DNA from: Polytrichum commune
Taxonomy: Eukaryota > Streptophyta > Polytrichopsida > Polytrichales > Polytrichaceae
Assembly (NCBI GenBank): GCA_950295325.1
Contig: OX485803.1
Span: 46,265,554 to 46,329,553, forward strand
Length of the DNA stretch: 64,000 nucleotides
Direction: 5' to 3'
The stretch's first letter is position 1, and every line of letters begins with the position of its first letter. Below are positions 59,841 through 64,000 of this stretch, one piece after another. Made by a program: the position numbers and the translations under genes. The notes beneath the pieces are model-generated. The model was not told where the DNA came from. It did no database searches and saw only the letters and a list, made by a program, of their open reading frames with translations.

Positions 59841-62570
59841 TGGAGGGCAGAACCTGGGTGCCCCTGCTTTTTTGTGTTTTCCAGTCTGGGACCTCCTACT
59901 TCTTGCCTTTTAGCCATAAGTCGCTTTTCTTGTCTGTTCTCACATCTTTTTGAAGCCGGTTGTCTTCAAGCACCTATCAGTCACACACTGTAAAGCCTCA
60001 ATTGTATCTCATCAGGGTTAAAGTCAGGTCATCTTTTCACTAGGTCAGTTCTGGGTAGAGTGTTTCTACCTCAAGATCTTTCATCTTGCTTCTGTAACCT
60101 GAACATCACATTGTCTATGGTCGATGTCATCATACCCTTGAAGGAGAGTCTCGTCTTGGTCATATCCATAGTAAATCATCTATTTTGTTATCCTGCAACA
60201 AGAGTACATCCTAGACCATGAACCTGGAGTTTGATACTTATTTTAGTTTTTTCTGGTTTAGGCATAGAGTATTTTTCTTCGTTGTAAAGATATTGAACCC
60301 ATTTGAACATACCTTGTGTACCCTTGAGAAAGCGGCCTTCAAGCGCTGCAATAGCTTACGCCTCTGTACATAGTCCTCCTTTGGTCCTGCAGAAAGGTTC
60401 TGTAAACTCAGGGTATCTGGATATGAAACTCCAGCAACACTCTCAAAAAGCCCTTGGAAGCAACGGTTGCTCCGGCTTCATGGCTTTAGCTAGCATCTGA
60501 TTCTTGGTTCTCTCCAATCTCTCTCTGGACTAAGCTGTATCATCTGTGGTACTTTCCCTCCTTTTCAGCACTGATATGGGACAGTTGGGTTGGTTATCTG
60601 AGTCACGATGTCCCATCTTTTACATTCGTTTCTTAAGTAGGAAAATGACAGTGTTAACAGAGTCATCACAAAACTTTTGAGTTGATGATGACTCGTGAAT
60701 TCTTTTCCTTGTGCCTCTCAAAAATAGATTTGGGTCAAATTTTAGCAGTATTTACAATCTACAGTGGCAAGTGAGAGATGTCCGTAGTCATGTTAGGATC
60801 TGCTTGGATATGCCACCAATGGAGGAGCATGGCACTTCAATTGTGCTCAAGCTGTGTTTCCTTTTCTTCCACTTATGATAGATTCAAGTAGTGCACGAGA
60901 GACTGCCCTTTTTTTTGTGGCCTGTCCTCGGCAAGTACCTCCTCCCCCCTTTTAGCATCCCCTACTACTTTCCTGTCTTCTCTCCCTCTTTTCATTCTTC
61001 TTCCATCGTCCATCTGAACAGAAAGGCCCTTCTTTTATTGGGACCTTTTTGGTGAGGTATGGAGGACGAAGTGACAGACAGCAACAACGTGAAGTTTTGA
61101 AGGCTGCAGTGTGACTGGCGGGTTGCGCAAGGATTCTCTGTGGCGGCTGTTCCAGATCAGTTACTAGAACCAGGTTACTTGCAAGTTTGAAGAAAAAGGA
61201 TGTGGGTTGATCATGATGGACCTGTGTTTTGTTCAGCAGTTATATACTTGGTGATCTTGTACAAAGAACAAGGATATGGTTGCTATCAAGATAAATATTA
61301 GAGGCATTATTTTCCAGGCGATATTTGCAGTGAGGCATGTGTAAGTTGATCTGCAATTCTGGTGAGAGCTTTAAGGTGCTGTTTTAGGGAACCCTTTCAG
61401 GTTCAAAAGCACGTGGTACCTGATGAGTCAGGTTTTATGCCCAAATAAAGCTTTCTACTCTGTTTTTTTGGAAATAAATGATTCCGTTTTTGCAGTAATG
61501 ATTACTATCTATGTTCAACTTGGGACGGGTTTTCTCTTGGCTATCATGGATGGGAAGGTGTTGCTAGGCTTTATCAATATTTTTGGTCCCATACTCTACA
61601 TGCGTCGTGAATACTAATGGTTTATATCTGGAGATTTAGTTGAATTGAAGGACGTCAGATGAATTGGGCAAGATCCTGTCGCTTGGCTTTTGGTTCCCTT
61701 TGTCTATTTCATTCCATTCTACTATGTCACAGCTTTCTAAAATGTTCTTGTATACTCCTATCGTTTCAGTCGTCCTGTTCCACCTGCCTAGGATCTCCTT
61801 TAAAGCGAGGTCACATGGAACCTATCTATTTGAGCCTTAATGAAGCTAACATGTAATTGATTGGTGTAGGAAATTCCAAAGACATCTCTGGTCCGAGCCC
61901 GTTTCATTATCCTTTCAAAGCAATGAAATCTGTGACAGCGGGGACCAGCTTTGTCACCAACTGTATCTTCTTCCTTTTGTAGGCATACAACTATATGCAG
62001 AAACCATTTCAGCCAATTTGCTCACCTTCTTGGGTGTCAAGCAGCCTGCACTTGACGCCCTGGCAAGTGCCCTTAAAGTTGGGTGATAGCACATACACAT
62101 CTTTGGTTACGTATCTAAATCGGACCCATATAAGCTAGATGGTGTTACAACTGTTATGTTTTTTAAAAGTATGTGTGGTTCTTGTTAGGAATCCATTACT
62201 GAGTGGCTAGATGATGGTCTCTTTCTGAAGAGATGCTTTCATTAAAAACTGAGGCATCAATCAATCTTCACCCAAATAACAGTAGGAGTGGTGAAACTTC
62301 CTGTATCTAACTGTTTTGTGTCATTAGTGTGGGTTACTGTTTGGACTTGTGATCTCAGGCCCTGCAACATGGGCAGGCCCCCAGACTGCCAGCTGCGCTC
62401 CTCATTTCAAGGTCACCGCTTTCTGTTTATTATTTCTCGTATGTATACACCTTGTATACACTTGATAGACTTTTTTAACTGCTCCTCCACTCACCGGATC
62501 TTACCCAAACTCTTCCTGTGCTCTTGCATTTGGTAACTTAGCAATCTACATTTTGAACGTGCTCCAAGAT
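59841..62570 (+). other. Transcript-like 3' flank of the SOV gene
   Basis: Composition stays closer to transcribed sequence than to the upstream desert, with T-rich patches and an AATAAA at about 61444-61449 that could serve polyadenylation. Several short frames (60303-60500, 61423-61617, 62288-62536) show no motif. It is read as a long, perhaps intron-containing 3' UTR or a noncoding transcript. Confidence 0.4.
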
Positions 62571-62574
62571 TTAT

Positions 62575-64000
62575 CAGTTTGAGAGTTCAATCCTGGATGG
62601 AGTATGCAGGCATTTGTAGCAGTTGTGTGAAATAACATACAAAACCTGTGGTGTAAAGGCTTCATAGTTGCGACTTGAATCGCTTCCGATCCCAAAAGCT
62701 TGTTCAAAGTAATTCATCTCAAAGGTACAAAATCCTTCGACGTGTACGCAATCAAACGATTTCCTGGTGCTTTTCATATCACCTTCAATAGTCCGGCCCT
62801 TGGAAATAAATAAGAAATCAGAAAGAATATCCTGATTGATGATGCAGGTATGCATGTATATTTGAGGATGCACGTATAGATCGCGATGAGGAAGGTAGAG
62901 GGTGCTAATCCCATTAACCCACCCAAACCTACACCTACATCTGTTGTTGGTGAAGCAAATTTTTATAAGATATAAAATAAAAATAAAAATGATATTGTTA
63001 TTTCGTTTGATTTTATAGAAAGGATAGTAAAAGGAGAAGTTAGGAGTGATCACCTAGGTGTCTAAAGATAGTGATTTGTCTAAAGTTAGTTGTTAAAAGT
63101 TAGATAGTTGATAGTTATCTAAAGAGAGTTGCCTAAAAGATAGTGAGTTGTCTTAAGTTAGTTATATGGTTGTCTAAAATGTGAGTGGATATATAAAAGT
63201 GGGGGGAAGGAAGTCTTCTTCCCCTTCGAACAGTTTCCTCTCTCTCATGTTTCCGTCAAGAGTTTTGAGTTTCGAGTGTTTGATTTTCCCCATCCTTAAC
63301 TTAGACCAGTTGTAGCTAGAAACTCTGCGTTTTCCCATAGCAAAGTTCTCTATACGATGCCGCCACCCAATTACCAACACTCTACTACCTTGAACTGGTC
63401 CCCATGGAAAGGACCTACTTGGACCCACATAGTGATGGCTTTGAGTTCATCTCATATTTGGCCTCCACTACCTCCATAAAGGGTAGATAACGGGTTGCAC
63501 TCTATCTCGGGTTAGTTTAAGATGGGTTTAGGGTGGTTTCTTAGTGCTTATTCTAGCCATTCTATTCACGGGAGGAGGGAGACGTTTATCCTAAATGAAG
63601 GGGTCGGCTTTGTACTTGCAATCTCTTGATTTTTGCGTTGGTTTAGGGAAAGAGTTGTTGTTGGTTCAGGGTTGGGTGTGCTGTCGGCTAGGATTAACGT
63701 TGTTGGGGAGGTTGGTTCAGGTTGGGGCTTGTACCATAGGGTTGGATACTGATGCTAGCAATTGAAATTGTTGTTACTTGGTCTAATGGCCTAGTTTTGT
63801 TGTTTTGTTTTGGGAAAATCCATGAGATTTTAAGTCTTTAATGAAGTGCATACCTAGTTTGAGGTGAATTTTGAGACCAAATGTGTGGATGAAAAGAAGT
63901 GGCCATGGTATGTTTTTGAAAATGGCCACCAATCTTGCATGGGTGCACACATGTGCATTTAGTTATAATTTGAGTTGTGTGGAATCAAAGAGGGAAAACG
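62575..64000. other. Anonymous intergenic DNA
   Basis: No supported gene. 63050-63180 contains short imperfect repeats of GTTGTCTAAA(G/A) spaced about 20-45 bp. Confidence 0.4.

Noticed and set aside
1-64000. CRISPR array, operon or bacterial signals
   Set aside because: Introns, MITEs, SINE and plant nuclear genes show the window is eukaryotic; tandem arrays here lack CRISPR repeat-spacer structure.

Overview
The window looks like a gene-poor, AT-rich, transposon-littered piece of a large plant nuclear genome. Three things point to a streptophyte, probably a land plant with swimming sperm. There is a multi-exon gene matching the plant DIS3L2/SUPPRESSOR OF VARICOSE (SOV) exoribonuclease. There is a sperm-tail PG-rich repeat (STPG/SHIPPO) gene, a family found where cilia or flagella are made. 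There are also Stowaway-, Tourist- and SINE-type elements of the plant kind. Low gene density favours a big genome such as a fern, lycophyte or large bryophyte; this is inference and no species is claimed.

Layout. 1-8 kb: anonymous AT-rich DNA with one small exon-like ORF for a four-helix membrane protein (2480-3059) and a TA-flanked inverted-repeat element (4610-4874). 8-17 kb: a Tourist-like MITE (8031-8530), then the minus-strand STPG gene (16886 to 11629). It is rebuilt here as two exons with matching phase, giving 378 codons. Its 4.1-kb intron holds two Tourist-like MITEs and a three-copy tandem array of the exon-1/5' splice-site segment. The last-exon 3' end is itself tandemly amplified downstream (10.72-11.75 kb). 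17-53 kb: repeat desert with a decayed LINE 3' end (19.26-19.9 kb), three related Tourist-like MITEs (21.84-24.95 kb), a tRNA-Glu-like relic, a Stowaway MITE (27855-27977), several foldback elements, a SINE with perfect 15-bp target duplications (42719-42905), a 1.25-kb foldback (46.45-47.70 kb), two copies of another long inverted-repeat element, and minisatellites. 53-60 kb: the SOV/DIS3L2 gene on the plus strand in seven exons (1577 codons), with a purine-rich 5' region and a long transcript-like 3' flank. 60-64 kb: that flank, then anonymous DNA.

The two confident genes are functionally unrelated: one is cytoplasmic 3'-5' RNA decay, the other a probable axonemal or flagellar component. 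The most unusual structure is the STPG gene, where both sides of its intron have been tandemly amplified, one array unit forming an in-frame 66-nt candidate cassette exon. All gene models rest on reading frame, splice consensus and remembered family motifs; no search was run.
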